From contig JADKDJ010000003.1 in assembly GCA_016718405.1 (NCBI GenBank), forward strand, positions 434,001 through 498,000: 64,000 bases of DNA, read 5' to 3'. Positions 8,102-17,427 of the stretch are shown here, piece after piece. This stretch comes from Candidatus Rhodoferax odensensis. Lineage in GTDB: Bacteria; Pseudomonadota; Gammaproteobacteria; Burkholderiales; Burkholderiaceae_C. Below the pieces are notes generated by a model that had not been told where the DNA came from, did no database searches, and was given only the letters and a program-made list of their open reading frames with translations. A program made the position numbers and the translations under genes. Numbering within the stretch: position 1 is the first letter of the stretch; each line of letters begins with the position of its first letter.

Positions 8102-10417
8102 TTGGCGGTCATTGCGCGTCGTATCCGGGTGACCGGCATCGTCCAGGGGGTGGGTTTTCGGCCCTTTGTCTGGCGCCTGGCCCAAGACCTGTCGCTGACC
8201 GGCTGGGTGCGCAATGACGACTACGGCGTGGAAATCGCCGCCCAGGGTGGCGCCGAAGGTATTGCCGCGTTGCTGCAGCGTATTCAGGCCGAGGCGCCGG
8301 CGCTGGCGCGCATCGACACCCTGCACGCGCATGAAGTTGCGCCCGAGGGCGTGGATACCTTCAGCATTGTTGCCAGCCAACGCGGGCAGACGCGCAGTGC
8401 CCGCAGCGCCATCGGCCCCGATGTGGCGGTGTGCCCCGATTGCGTGGCCGAGCTGTTTGACCCGCGGGGCCGGCGTTGGCGTCACGCCTTCATTACCTGC
8501 ACCCACTGCGGACCGCGCTACGCGGTGACCCGTGCGCTGCCCTATGACCGGCCTCAGACCAGTCTGGCACCGTTTCCCCTGTGCCCGGCGTGCGAGCGGG
8601 AATACCGATCGCCGGCGGATCGGCGCTATCACGCCGAGACCACCTGCTGCCCCGACTGCGGGCCCCGCTTGTCCTTGCGTGACATGCAAGGTAACCCGAT
8701 CGTGGGCGATGCGATCGCCGGCACGCTGGCCCTGCTGCGCTCGGGGGCCATCGTGGCCATCAAGGGCTTGGGCGGTTTCCATCTTGCGTGCGACGCGCGT
8801 CAGAGCGAGGCGGTGGCCCGTCTGCGTCTGCGCAAGGACCGGGAGCAAAAACCGTTTGCCGTGATGGCGGCCAACGTCGCCAGCCTGTTACCCGTGGTGA
8901 GGATCGATGATGCCGAGCGCCTGTTGCTGCAAGGGCGCGAGCGAGCGGTGGTGCTGCTGCGCCGCCAGCCGGGTGCCGAGCAGGCTTTGCCCGGAGTCGC
9001 GCCGGGTCTGCTGTCGCTCGGTGCCATGCTGCCGACAACGCCGATTCATTTCTTGTTGTTTCACGAGGATGCCGGGCGAGTGCCTGGCACCGACTGGCTG
9101 GTCGAACCACGTGAGCTGCTGCTGGTGATGACCAGTGCCAACCCCGGCGGCGAGCCGATCGTGCGCGAGGGCGACGAGGCCATGGCCCGCCTGGTGGGCA
9201 TCGCCGACGCTGTGTTGGACCATGACCGTGAAGTTGTTGCGCGTTGTGACGACAGCGTGGTGCGAACTCTGGCCGGCCAGACCCAGTTTGTGCGCCGCAG
9301 CCGGGGTTATGCACCGGCGTCGATTCGCTTGCCTTGCGCCGGCCCCGCGGTGCTGGCCTTTGGCGCGCATCAAAAGAGCAGTGTGTGCGTGACCCGTGGT
9401 GATCAGGCCTTTGTGTCGCCACACATTGGCGATCTCGACAACGCCGCCACATGCGCCTTCCAGGACGAAACCGTGCTGCGCATGGTGTCTTTGCTTGATG
9501 TCAGTCCTGGAATCGTAGCGCACGATCTGCACCCGGACTACTACAGCACGCAGGCCGCGCTGGCCTTTGCCGCCCAACATGGGCTGCCGACCGTGGCCGT
9601 GCAACACCACCACGCGCACATCGCTGCCACCTGCGCCGAGCACGGCCACCTGGGCGAGGTATTGGGCCTGGCGCTGGACGGAACTGGCCTGGGTTCTGAC
9701 GGCACTGCCTGGGGCGGTGAGTTGCTGCGCGTTCACGGCGCCCGGTGTGCGCGTCTGGGCCATCTGCGGCCGTTGCCGATGCCAGGGGGCGACCGCGCTG
9801 CGCGCGAACCCTGGCGCATGGCAGCGGCAGTGCTGCATGAAGCCGGCCGCAATACCGAGATCGCCGCGCGCTTTGGGCAAGCCGGCGCGGACACACTGGC
9901 CACCATGCTGGCGCGCCGCGTCAACTGCCCGCCGAGTTCCAGCATGGGCCGGGTGTTTGACGCGGCAGCGGGCTTGCTGGGCCTGTGTTCCCACATGCAC
10001 TTCGAAGCGCAGGCGGCGATGTTGGTCGAGCAGGCGGCAAGTCGCTTCATCGAAACGCTCGATTGGCCACGGCCCGTGCCAGGCGGCTGGAGCATCGATG
10101 CGCAGGGACAACTCGACCTACTGCCCTTGCTCTGTGCGCTCGATGGCGCGGTGGATGTGGAGCAAGCCGCCGCTCGCTTTCATGCCACGCTGGTGGCGGC
10201 CCTGAGCGACTGGGTGCGCCGCGCCGCCGACCGGCACAGCCTGTCGACCGTGGCCTGGGGTGGCGGCTGCTTTTTGAATGCCCTGTTGTCCACGGGCTTG
10301 CGGCAGAATCTGGAGCAACACGGCCTGACCGTGCTGGCACCCCGGCAACTGTCCCCTGGTGACGCCAGCGTCGCCATCGGCCAAGCCTGGGTGGCGATTC
10401 AATCCTTGGAGCAATGA
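8102..10417 (+). CDS. hypF: Carbamoyltransferase HypF
   Basis: Makes the thiocarboxamide (precursor of CN ligands) on the C-terminal Cys of HypE from carbamoyl phosphate and ATP. Domain order in the 771 residues: acylphosphatase-like (GIVQGVGFRPF near residue 13), two zinc-finger pairs (CPDC/CTHC at about 112-140 and CPAC/CPDC at about 162-187), YrdC-like domain (about 200-385, KGLGGFHLACD), and a Kae1/carbamoyltransferase domain with VQHHHAHIAA (about 501) and WGGGCFLNALL near the end. Start is TTG at 8102, 11 bp after hypB; no ATG lies nearby in frame. Stop TGA is 1 bp before the hypC ATG. Confidence 0.96.
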   Translation: MAVIARRIRVTGIVQGVGFRPFVWRLAQDLSLTGWVRNDDYGVEIAAQGGAEGIAALLQRIQAEAPALARIDTLHAHEVAPEGVDTFSIVASQRGQTRSARSAIGPDVAVCPDCVAELFDPRGRRWRHAFITCTHCGPRYAVTRALPYDRPQTSLAPFPLCPACEREYRSPADRRYHAETTCCPDCGPRLSLRDMQGNPIVGDAIAGTLALLRSGAIVAIKGLGGFHLACDARQSEAVARLRLRKDREQKPFAVMAANVASLLPVVRIDDAERLLLQGRERAVVLLRRQPGAEQALPGVAPGLLSLGAMLPTTPIHFLLFHEDAGRVPGTDWLVEPRELLLVMTSANPGGEPIVREGDEAMARLVGIADAVLDHDREVVARCDDSVVRTLAGQTQFVRRSRGYAPASIRLPCAGPAVLAFGAHQKSSVCVTRGDQAFVSPHIGDLDNAATCAFQDETVLRMVSLLDVSPGIVAHDLHPDYYSTQAALAFAAQHGLPTVAVQHHHAHIAATCAEHGHLGEVLGLALDGTGLGSDGTAWGGELLRVHGARCARLGHLRPLPMPGGDRAAREPWRMAAAVLHEAGRNTEIAARFGQAGADTLATMLARRVNCPPSSSMGRVFDAAAGLLGLCSHMHFEAQAAMLVEQAASRFIETLDWPRPVPGGWSIDAQGQLDLLPLLCALDGAVDVEQAAARFHATLVAALSDWVRRAADRHSLSTVAWGGGCFLNALLSTGLRQNLEQHGLTVLAPRQLSPGDASVAIGQAWVAIQSLEQ

Positions 10418-10418
10418 G

Positions 10419-10667
10419 ATGTGCCTTGCACTGCCTGTGAGAGTGGTTGAAGTCGGCGTCGGCGCCAAAGACGGTTGGGCCACGGTTGACTTGGGTGGCG
10501 TCAAGAAAGAGATTTCGCTGGCCTTGCTCGATGGTGTGCAGGTCGGGGATTACGTGATCCTGCATGTGGGCTACGCGTTGACGCGGCTCGACCCTGAGGA
10601 GGCGCAGCGCACCCTGGCCTTGTTTGCGCAGATGAACGATTCCAACGTTGCGGTGCCGATACCGTGA
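10419..10667 (+). CDS. hypC: Hydrogenase maturation chaperone HypC (second copy)
   Basis: 82-residue HypC with the N-terminal MCLALPVRV motif (Cys2 essential). It works with HypD as the scaffold where the Fe(CN)2CO unit is assembled. The start at 10419 immediately follows hypF; the longer open frame upstream runs inside hypF. The stop overlaps the GTG start of hypD by 4 bp. It differs clearly from the HypC-family protein at 5544, including a GGVKKEISLALL core, so the two are paralogues rather than a recent duplication. Confidence 0.95.
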   Translation: MCLALPVRVVEVGVGAKDGWATVDLGGVKKEISLALLDGVQVGDYVILHVGYALTRLDPEEAQRTLALFAQMNDSNVAVPIP

Positions 10668-11794
10668 AATACATCGACGAATTCCGCGACGGCGATGTGG
10701 CCCGTACCCTCGCCACCAAGATCGCCGCGGCCGTGCAGCCGGGCCGCAACTACAGCTTCATGGAATTCTGCGGCGGCCACACCCATGCGATCTCGCGCTA
10801 TGGCCTGTCCGACCTGCTGCCGCCCAACGTGCGCATGGTCCATGGTCCGGGTTGCCCGGTTTGTGTGTTGCCGATCGGCCGGGTGGACATGGCCATCGAC
10901 CTGGTCCTCACGCAAGGCGTGATCCTGTGCACCTACGGCGACACACTGCGCGTGCCGGCCTCCAAGGGCCTGTCCTTGATGAAGGCCAAAGCGCGCGGTG
11001 GTGACATTCGCATGGTCTATTCGACGCTGGATGCGCTGCAGATCGCGCGCGACAACCCGCAGCGCGAGGTGGTGTTCTTCGCCATTGGCTTCGAGACCAC
11101 CACGCCGCCCACGGCGTTGGCGATTCAGCAGGCCGACCGGGAGGGCTTGAGCAACTTCAGCGCCCTGTGTTGCCACGTGCTGACACCAGCGGCCATCAGC
11201 ACCATTCTGGAGTCACCCGAGGTGCGCCAGTGGGGCACGGTGCCGATTGACGGCTTCATCGGCCCGGCGCATGTGTCCACGGTGATCGGCAGCCGGCCCT
11301 ATGAGTTTTTTGCCGAGGAGTACCGCAAGCCGGTGGTGATTGCCGGCTTCGAGCCGCTGGACGTGATGCAGGCCATTTTGATGCTGGTCCGCCAGGTCAA
11401 CGAGGGCCGTGCCGAGGTGGAGAACGAGTTCTCGCGTGCGGTCACGCGCGAGGGCAACGTCAAGGCGCAAGACCGGGTGGCCGAGGTGTTCGAGCTGCGC
11501 CGTGAGTTCGAGTGGCGTGGCCTGTCCATGGTGCCCTACTCGGCGCTGAAGATGCGTGCGCGCTACGCCGCTTTCGACGCGGAAAGGCGTTTCAAGCTGG
11601 CCTACCAAACCGTGCCCGACAACAAGGCTTGCGAGTGCGGCGCGATCCTGCGCGGAGTCAAACGCCCGCAAGACTGCAAGCTGTTTGGCACCGTCTGCAC
11701 GCCCGAGAACCCGGTGGGCTCGTGCATGGTCAGCAGTGAGGGCGCTTGTGCCGCGCACTACAGTTACGGACGCTACAAGGACATGGTCGAATGA
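10664..11794 (+). CDS. hypD: Hydrogenase maturation Fe-S protein HypD
   Basis: [4Fe-4S] protein that, with HypC, holds the iron while CN and CO ligands are attached. The 376-residue product shows the conserved CGGHTH (about residue 42), GPGCPVCV (about 66), GFETTTP (about 145) and the C-terminal cysteine set around CECGAILRG, CKLFG and CTPENPVGSCMVSSEG. Start is GTG in the overlap GTGA with hypC; stop overlaps the hypE ATG (ATGA). All residues I expect for the family are visible. Confidence 0.97.
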   Translation: MKYIDEFRDGDVARTLATKIAAAVQPGRNYSFMEFCGGHTHAISRYGLSDLLPPNVRMVHGPGCPVCVLPIGRVDMAIDLVLTQGVILCTYGDTLRVPASKGLSLMKAKARGGDIRMVYSTLDALQIARDNPQREVVFFAIGFETTTPPTALAIQQADREGLSNFSALCCHVLTPAAISTILESPEVRQWGTVPIDGFIGPAHVSTVIGSRPYEFFAEEYRKPVVIAGFEPLDVMQAILMLVRQVNEGRAEVENEFSRAVTREGNVKAQDRVAEVFELRREFEWRGLSMVPYSALKMRARYAAFDAERRFKLAYQTVPDNKACECGAILRGVKRPQDCKLFGTVCTPENPVGSCMVSSEGACAAHYSYGRYKDMVE

Positions 11795-12855
11795 GCGAAG
11801 TCAAACGCGGCTATGTGAGGCCACTCGATTTGAAAAACGGCCGGGTCGACATGACCCACGGCTCGGGTGGTCGCGCCATGGTGCAACTGATCTCGGAGCT
11901 GTTTGCCAAACACCTGGGCAACGAGTACCTGGGCCAGGGCAACGACGGCGCCGTGCTGCCCGCGCCAGTGGTCGACGGCAAGCCGGGCCGGCTGGTGATG
12001 TCCACCGATTGCCATGTGGTCTCACCCCTGTTCTTTGCCGGCGGTGACATTGGTTGCCTGTCGGTGCACGGCACCGTCAATGACGTGGCGGTGATGGGCG
12101 CCACGCCGCTGTATCTGGCAGCGGGCTTCATTTTGGAAGAAGGCTTTGCTTTGGCCGATCTCGCGCGTATTGTCGAGTCGATGGCCCACGCGGCGCGCAC
12201 GGCCGGTGTGCCGGTGGTCACGGGCGACACCAAAGTGGTGGAGCGGGGCAAGGGTGATGGGCTCTTCATCACCACCACCGGTGTGGGCGTGTTGCCCGAT
12301 GGCGTGCAGCTTGGCGGTGCGCGTGCCCGCGCCGGCGACGTGGTGCTGGTGTCCGGCTCCATGGGCGACCATGGCGTGGCCATCATGAGCCAGCGTGAGA
12401 ACCTGTCCTTCGAGGCGCCGATTGTCTCGGACACGGCAGCGCTTAACAGTCTGATTGCCACCATGCTGGCCACCGGCGCCGACATCCGCTGCCTGCGCGA
12501 CCCGACGCGCGGTGGCTTGGCCGCCACCCTCAACGAGATTGCCGGCCAGTCCGGCGTCGGCATGATGCTGCATGAGAAGGCCATTCCGGTCAAACCGGTG
12601 GTGGCCGCCGCCTGTGAGTTGCTGGGACTGGACCCACTCAACGTGGCCAACGAGGGCAAGCTGATCGCCATTTGCGCCAGCGCCGACGCGCCGCGCTTGC
12701 TGGCGGCCATGCGGGCGCACCCGTTGGGCCAGGATGCCGCCGTGATCGGCGATGTCATCGCCGACGACCACCACTTTGTGCAGCTCACCACCGCCTTTGG
12801 GGGGCGGCGCATCGTGGATTGGTTGGCGGGTGATCAGTTGCCGCGTATTTGCTGA
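11791..12855 (+). CDS. hypE: Carbamoyl dehydratase HypE
   Basis: AIRS/PurM-family ATPase that dehydrates the HypF-made thiocarboxamide to thiocyanate, the source of the Fe-CN ligands. 354 aa from ATG 11791. It has MTHGSGGRAM near the N-terminus, DGAVL, GTVNDVAVMGATP, RDPTRGGLA, NEGKL, and the C-terminal PRIC with the modified terminal Cys. The DNA directly after its stop becomes abnormal (see 12856-13547), so downstream coupling to hoxX cannot be judged. Confidence 0.96.
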   Translation: MSEVKRGYVRPLDLKNGRVDMTHGSGGRAMVQLISELFAKHLGNEYLGQGNDGAVLPAPVVDGKPGRLVMSTDCHVVSPLFFAGGDIGCLSVHGTVNDVAVMGATPLYLAAGFILEEGFALADLARIVESMAHAARTAGVPVVTGDTKVVERGKGDGLFITTTGVGVLPDGVQLGGARARAGDVVLVSGSMGDHGVAIMSQRENLSFEAPIVSDTAALNSLIATMLATGADIRCLRDPTRGGLAATLNEIAGQSGVGMMLHEKAIPVKPVVAAACELLGLDPLNVANEGKLIAICASADAPRLLAAMRAHPLGQDAAVIGDVIADDHHFVQLTTAFGGRRIVDWLAGDQLPRIC

Positions 12856-13547
12856 GGATTGGCGCCTACACGGCTTCACCATTGACACTATATGCAACCA
12901 TACACCCCGGCCTTGCCGCTGGTCAATCGGACTCCGCCCTGTACACTTGGCGAGGTACACGGACTGCGCGGCATCCAATCCGCCGCGGTCGCCCGGGAGA
13001 GCAGCGCGCGGGCATCCCGAGGCGAGCTTTGTGCCTCCCAATCCCGCAGTTGCCTGACTTCTTGCCCTGGGAACGCTACCGGACAGCGACGACTGGGATT
13101 TCTTGCTGCAAACCCTTCCCGTTGGGCCCCCTTGGGGGCTCCCGTTCGTCGGGGGCGGAGGCGTACTACTTCCGGGCCGCGGGGGGGGGGGGGGGTTCTT
13201 GAAGGCCATCGTGACGCAGGGGCTGGCGATTTTGGGTGGCCCTGGTTTGCTTAGGCAGATGAAGGGCGGTCTGGGGCGCAGCAGCGGCGGCGGCCGGCGA
13301 CCGGTTTTCCCCGGCTGATCAACCCGGCCGGGGCGAGGGCCCCCCCCGGGGGGGGGGGGGGGCCGGCCCCGCGGGCGGGGGGGGGGCCCCAAACCAACCC
13401 CCCCCCCCCCCCCCCCGGGGGGGGCCGGGGCGCCCCCCACCCCCAGGGGGAGGAAGAAAAGGGAACCCCCCCCGGAGGGGGCCACCCAATCAACGTTGCC
13501 GAAGCCATGGCAATTGGATGGAACTGGTAGCCCTGCTGGCCTAACTA
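12856..13547. other. Homopolymer-rich, probably unreliable sequence between hypE and hoxX
   Basis: I see no supportable gene in these 692 bases. From about 13170 on there are extreme runs: 15 G at 13181-13195, 8 C then 15 G at 13340-13362, 10 G at about 13377-13386, and 19 C then 8 G at 13398-13424. Such runs are not seen anywhere else in the window. Open frames here only encode Gly/Pro/Arg strings. The simplest reading is a poorly sequenced or falsely joined gap; a real low-complexity insertion is possible but less likely. hypE ends and hoxX begins with intact conserved termini on either side. Confidence 0.75.
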
Positions 13548-15260
13548 ATGCGTATCCTGCTCCTCACCCACGCCTTCAACAGCCTGACCCAGCGTCTGGG
13601 CGCCGAGTTGCAGCAGCGCGGCCATGAGGTGTCGATTGAGTTCGACATTGCCGACTCGGTGGCCGAGGAAGCGGTGATGCTGTTTCGCCCCGAGCTGATC
13701 GTCGCACCGTACTTGCGCCGCGCTATCCCTGAGTCGATCTGGTCGCGTCACGTCTGCCTGATCGTGCACCCTGGCATCGTGGGGGACCGCGGCCCGTCGG
13801 CCTTGGACTGGGCGATCCAGGACAGCGAGACCGAGTGGGGTGTCACGGTGCTGCAGGCTGAATGCGAGATGGACGCCGGCCCGGTCTGGGCCAGCGCCAC
13901 CTTTCCCATGCGCAGCGCGAAGAAGTCCAGCCTGTACCGCAACGAGGTGACACAGGCCGCCACCAGCGCCGTGCTGCAGGCGGTGCAGCGTTTCGAGTCG
14001 GGCAGCTTCCAGCCGACCACGCTAGCTAGTCTGCCCGAGGTGCGAGGCCGCCTACGCCCGTTGATGAAGCAGGACGACCGGCATCTGGACTGGACGCGCG
14101 ACCACACCGAAACGATTGTGCGCAAGGTGCATGCGGCTGACGGTTTTCCGGGCGTGGCCGACAGCCTGTTTGGCGAGCCTTGCCATTTGTTTGATGTGTG
14201 GCCTGAGGCCACCTTGCGCGGCACGCCGGGCGCGGTGATCGCCCGGCGCGAGACCGCCTTGTTGCGCGCCACAGTGGATGGCGCGGTATGGATTGGTCAC
14301 GTCAAACGGCCTGGCAGCATCAAACTGCCCGCCAGCTTGGCGTTTGCGGCACAGGCGCAAGCGGTGCCGCTGGTGCCCTTGTCCGGCTGGTGGCGCGTGG
14401 ACATGCCCACCTGGCAAGACATCGCTTACGCCGAGGCCGGTGCGGTCGGCTTCCTGCACTTTGAGTTCTACAACGGCGCCATGTCCACCGCGCAGTGCCA
14501 GCGTCTGCGCGAAGCGCTGGTGTGGGCCAAGCAGCGGCCGATGCGGGTGCTGGTGTTGATGGGCGGCGCGGACTTCTGGTCCAACGGCATCCACCTGAAC
14601 GTGATCGAGGCGGCCAGCCTGGGGGACGGTTCGGCGGCCGACGAGTCGTGGGCCAACATCAACGCCATGAACGATCTGGCGCTGGAGTTGATCAACAGTC
14701 CCGATCAGCTCACCGTGGCCGCGCTGGGTGGCAACACCGGCGCCGGTGGCTGCTTCTTGGCACGCGCCGCCGACGAGGTGTGGGCACGCGAGGCGGTGAT
14801 CCTCAACCCGCACTACAAGAACATGGGCAATCTGTACGGCTCGGAATACTGGACCTACCTGTTGCCGCGCCGCGTCGGACTGGAGGCCGCGCAGGCCATC
14901 ATGCGCGACCGCCAGCCGCTGACGGCGCAGCGCGCGCTGCAGATTGGCTTTACCGATGCCTGCCTGAGCGGCGAGCTTGAGAGTTTTCGCGCCGAGGTGG
15001 CCACGCGCGCTGCGGCGCTGGCTGCGGCGCCGGAGCTTGCGGACAAGCTGACCGCTAAACGCGAGATGCGCGCGTGCGACGAAGCGACCAAACCCCTGTC
15101 CGCTTACCGCGAGGAGGAGCTGACCCATATGCGGCGCAACTTCTACGGATTCGACCCCAGTTACCACCTGGCGCGGCACCACTTCGTGCGTAAGTCGCTG
15201 GTCTCGTGGACGCCTCGGCACCTGGCCCGCCATCGCGATCTGGGGTGGATCACACCATGA
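13548..15260 (+). CDS. hoxX: HoxX, hydrogenase CO-ligand synthesis protein
   Basis: Two-domain enzyme that in Cupriavidus-type systems makes the CO ligand of the Ni-Fe centre from formyl-tetrahydrofolate under air, via formyl-CoA. 570 aa. The N-terminal formyltransferase-like domain (about 1-280) starts MRILLLTHAFNSLTQRL and has LIVHPGIVGDRGPSALDWAI. The C-terminal enoyl-CoA hydratase/crotonase-like domain (about 290-545) has GGADFWSNGIHLNVIEAA and GNTGAGGCFLARAADEVWAR, LNPHYKNMGNLYGSEYWTYLLP. Start ATG at 13548 lies just past the abnormal stretch, so promoter signals cannot be read. Its presence implies that cofactor assembly is meant to work in oxygen. Confidence 0.94.
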   Translation: MRILLLTHAFNSLTQRLGAELQQRGHEVSIEFDIADSVAEEAVMLFRPELIVAPYLRRAIPESIWSRHVCLIVHPGIVGDRGPSALDWAIQDSETEWGVTVLQAECEMDAGPVWASATFPMRSAKKSSLYRNEVTQAATSAVLQAVQRFESGSFQPTTLASLPEVRGRLRPLMKQDDRHLDWTRDHTETIVRKVHAADGFPGVADSLFGEPCHLFDVWPEATLRGTPGAVIARRETALLRATVDGAVWIGHVKRPGSIKLPASLAFAAQAQAVPLVPLSGWWRVDMPTWQDIAYAEAGAVGFLHFEFYNGAMSTAQCQRLREALVWAKQRPMRVLVLMGGADFWSNGIHLNVIEAASLGDGSAADESWANINAMNDLALELINSPDQLTVAALGGNTGAGGCFLARAADEVWAREAVILNPHYKNMGNLYGSEYWTYLLPRRVGLEAAQAIMRDRQPLTAQRALQIGFTDACLSGELESFRAEVATRAAALAAAPELADKLTAKREMRACDEATKPLSAYREEELTHMRRNFYGFDPSYHLARHHFVRKSLVSWTPRHLARHRDLGWITP

Positions 15261-15282
15261 GCGCCGCGCCGAGGGGGCTGCT

Positions 15283-16719
15283 GTGACCCAACGTGCGCCA
15301 CTGTCGGTGCTGGTGGTGGACGACGAGGCGCGCTCCTTGGAGACGCTGCGTCGCACGTTGGAGGACCACTTCACGGTTTTCACCGCCGCCTCGGCCGACG
15401 ACGCGCTGGCGCTGATGGAGGGCGAGTGTGTGCAGATCATCGTGTCCGACCAGCGCATGCCCGGCACCAGCGGGGTCGAGTTTTTGCGCGGCGTGCGCAC
15501 GCGCTGGCCTGATACGGTGCGCTTGATTCTGTCGGGCTACACCGATGCGCAGGACATCATCGCCGGCATCAACGACGCGGGCATCTGGCAATACCTGCTC
15601 AAACCGTGGCACCCGGACCAGTTGCTGCTGACGCTGCAGAGTGCCGCCGAACTGTGGCGCTTGCAGCAGGAAAACCAGCGCCTGACGCTGGAGCTGCGCG
15701 CCAGCCCCGAGAACCTGTCGCTGCGCGTGGCCAACCTGCGCCAGAAGGCCAAGCGCTTGGCCGGTTTCGACCGCCTGACGCGCGCCGCCGACAGCCCGCT
15801 CAACGCCGTGTGCGCCATGGCCGAAAAGATTGCCGCGCACGATCTGGCGGTACTGGTCACCGGCGAATCCGGTACCGGCAAGGAGCTGCTGGCGCGCGCC
15901 ATCCACTACGCCAGCGCGCGCGCCGAGCAGCCCTTCGTGGTGGAGAACTGTGGCGCCATGCCCGACACGCTGCTGGAGAGCGAGCTGTTCGGCCACAAAC
16001 GGGGCGCCTTCACCGGCGCGGTCGAGTCACGCATTGGCCTGTTCCAGCAAGCTGACGGCGGCACCCTGTTTCTGGATGAAATTGGTGAGACCTCGCCGGC
16101 CTTTCAGGTCAAACTGCTGCGCGCCTTGCAGGAAGGCGAAATCCGCCCGGTGGGCAGCCCGCGACCGATCTCTGTCAACGTGCGCATCATCGCCGCCACC
16201 AATCGAGATCTGGAAGCCGAAGTTGCGGGCGGGCGCTTTCGCGAAGACCTGTACTACCGCATTGCCGGCATGACGCTCAATTTGCCGGCGCTGCGACAGC
16301 GCCCGCAAGATATTGCGCCGATCGTTGAGCAGATGCTCCAGCACAGCCCACTGTCGGGCAGAAAGATGTCACAGGATGCCTTGCGCTGCTTGCAGCAACA
16401 TGCCTGGCCAGGCAACGTGCGCGAGTTACAGAACGAGGTGCAACGGGCGCTGGCGCTGGGCGATGGGCCGGTGCTGGGTGTCGAGCTGTTGTCGCCCCGT
16501 CTGCGTCAGGCCGACGCGTCAGGCGGCAATCGGGCTGGTGTGTCGGCCACTGCCGACGATGAGTCCGGCCTGCTGCGCCATCAGCTCGAACGGGTTGAAG
16601 CCCAGCTCATCCACGCCGCCATGGCGCGCCACCGCGGCAACAAGACCCGCGTCGCCGAGGAGCTGGGCCTGACGCGTGTGGGGCTGCGCATGAAGCTGGT
16701 GCGATTGGGGTTGGGGTAG
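15283..16719 (+). CDS. hoxA: HoxA, NtrC-type response regulator for hydrogenase genes
   Basis: Sigma-54-dependent activator that turns on hydrogenase promoters when the H2 sensor HoxBC/HoxJ signals. 478 aa, GTG start. Receiver domain 1-125 with acidic pocket VVDDE and phospho-acceptor Asp56 (SDQRMPG), Lys107 in LLKPW; AAA+ domain with Walker A GESGTGKE (194-201), GAFTGA sigma-54 loop (241-246) and GGTLFLDEIGE Walker B; C-terminal Fis-type helix-turn-helix (KTRVAEELGLTRVGLRMKL). In Cupriavidus HoxA is active when not phosphorylated; whether this holds here is unknown. The last ~70 bases are part of a duplicated segment that recurs at 18865. Confidence 0.95.
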   Translation: MTQRAPLSVLVVDDEARSLETLRRTLEDHFTVFTAASADDALALMEGECVQIIVSDQRMPGTSGVEFLRGVRTRWPDTVRLILSGYTDAQDIIAGINDAGIWQYLLKPWHPDQLLLTLQSAAELWRLQQENQRLTLELRASPENLSLRVANLRQKAKRLAGFDRLTRAADSPLNAVCAMAEKIAAHDLAVLVTGESGTGKELLARAIHYASARAEQPFVVENCGAMPDTLLESELFGHKRGAFTGAVESRIGLFQQADGGTLFLDEIGETSPAFQVKLLRALQEGEIRPVGSPRPISVNVRIIAATNRDLEAEVAGGRFREDLYYRIAGMTLNLPALRQRPQDIAPIVEQMLQHSPLSGRKMSQDALRCLQQHAWPGNVRELQNEVQRALALGDGPVLGVELLSPRLRQADASGGNRAGVSATADDESGLLRHQLERVEAQLIHAAMARHRGNKTRVAEELGLTRVGLRMKLVRLGLG

Positions 16720-16792
16720 GCCAGCATCAAGGTGGGATCACCGGCAGCGTCAGCACGAACTCCGCTCCACCCTGCGGCAGATTGGCCGCGCT
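16648..16792. repeat. Direct repeat, left copy: hoxA 3' end plus hoxJ 3' end
   Basis: This segment matches 18865-19007. From about 16683 to 16780 (ending ...CTGCGGCAG) the two copies are almost identical; the upstream 35 bases are diverged by several substitutions and a 2-nt gap. The left copy contains the intact end of hoxA and, on the other strand, a truncated piece of hoxJ ending LPQGGAEFVLTLPVIPP. Past 16792 the similarity to hoxJ fades into different codons. The two copies bracket the AT-richer islet at about 16793-18864. Confidence 0.9.
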
Positions 16793-16936
16793 CAACTGGC
16801 CGCTCATTTGCAGTCGCGATGTCGGCGCCTACGAACTGACTGCAACACAAGTGCAGCCTATTGACTGGGGGGTCTTATGGGGAGAATGAAAGGCGATCTG
16901 CTTTTGGTCGCAAGAAGTGATTTGCGAAGCTCTTGT

Positions 16937-17427
16937 CTATCGCATCCAGTCCGAACGCACGAACTGACGCAACGGCTTTGCCGACTCAAATTCGGAGATG
17001 TGTGCTGGCCAGATTGTTTAAATACAGCAGGGCACCATATTCCAGCCGGACGGGCTTTGGTGGAACATACATCAGTCGATTGACACTTCGGTGTGCAATC
17101 GCGTCTAAGAATCCGCTCAGTTCAAGGTCCCCGTCAAACCAACTGGCATATTCTTGCAAGAAATCCCGAAGAGGAATGAGAGGACAAACTGTTAAATAGT
17201 CGTTGAACGCTCGGTCATTTGCTCGGTCAACATCACACTCATGGGTGAGGACGTATACCGGCAATTCAACAGTTGAAAAGACACGGTCTTCAACATCGAA
17301 GATCGGACAACGGATGTCGTCGAAAATCAGTCCGACACCCAGTCCAACGCCAACTGTCGATCCGTAGAACTTTCCCGGCGTCAGTGGCGAGCCAGCCCAG
17401 TAGCCTGTGCGCTTCGGCCTCTGTCAT
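16937..17427 (-). pseudogene. Frameshifted hypothetical protein (islet gene 3)
   Basis: I do not recognise the family. On the minus strand an ATG at 17427 opens MTEAEAHRLLGWLATDAGK; one extra base at about 17380 moves the reading into a second frame (FYGSTVGVGLGVGLIFDD, then VYVLTHECDVDRANDRAFND), and near 17000 a second shift (a CACA-type short repeat) leads to THISEFESAKPLRQFVRSD and a stop at 16937. The stitched product is about 163 aa and reads as one coherent protein, so this is a decayed gene or sequencing errors in it. It lies downstream of 17381-17701 and overlaps its end. Codon use is visibly less GC-biased than in the hydrogenase genes. Confidence 0.6.

Noticed and set aside
8888..10111. 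407-aa open frame on the minus strand
   Set aside because: Antisense to hypF, no recognisable domain, composition typical of a shadow frame.
12022..13485. 487-aa open frame on the minus strand reaching into the homopolymer region
   Set aside because: Half is antisense to hypE and half is Gly/Pro strings from homopolymers.
14052..15500. 482-aa open frame on the minus strand across hoxX and hoxA
   Set aside because: It overlaps two well-supported genes and has no family features.
16877..17199. Plus-strand open frames in the islet (68 and 88 aa)
   Set aside because: They lie opposite the more coherent stitched minus-strand protein and show no motif.
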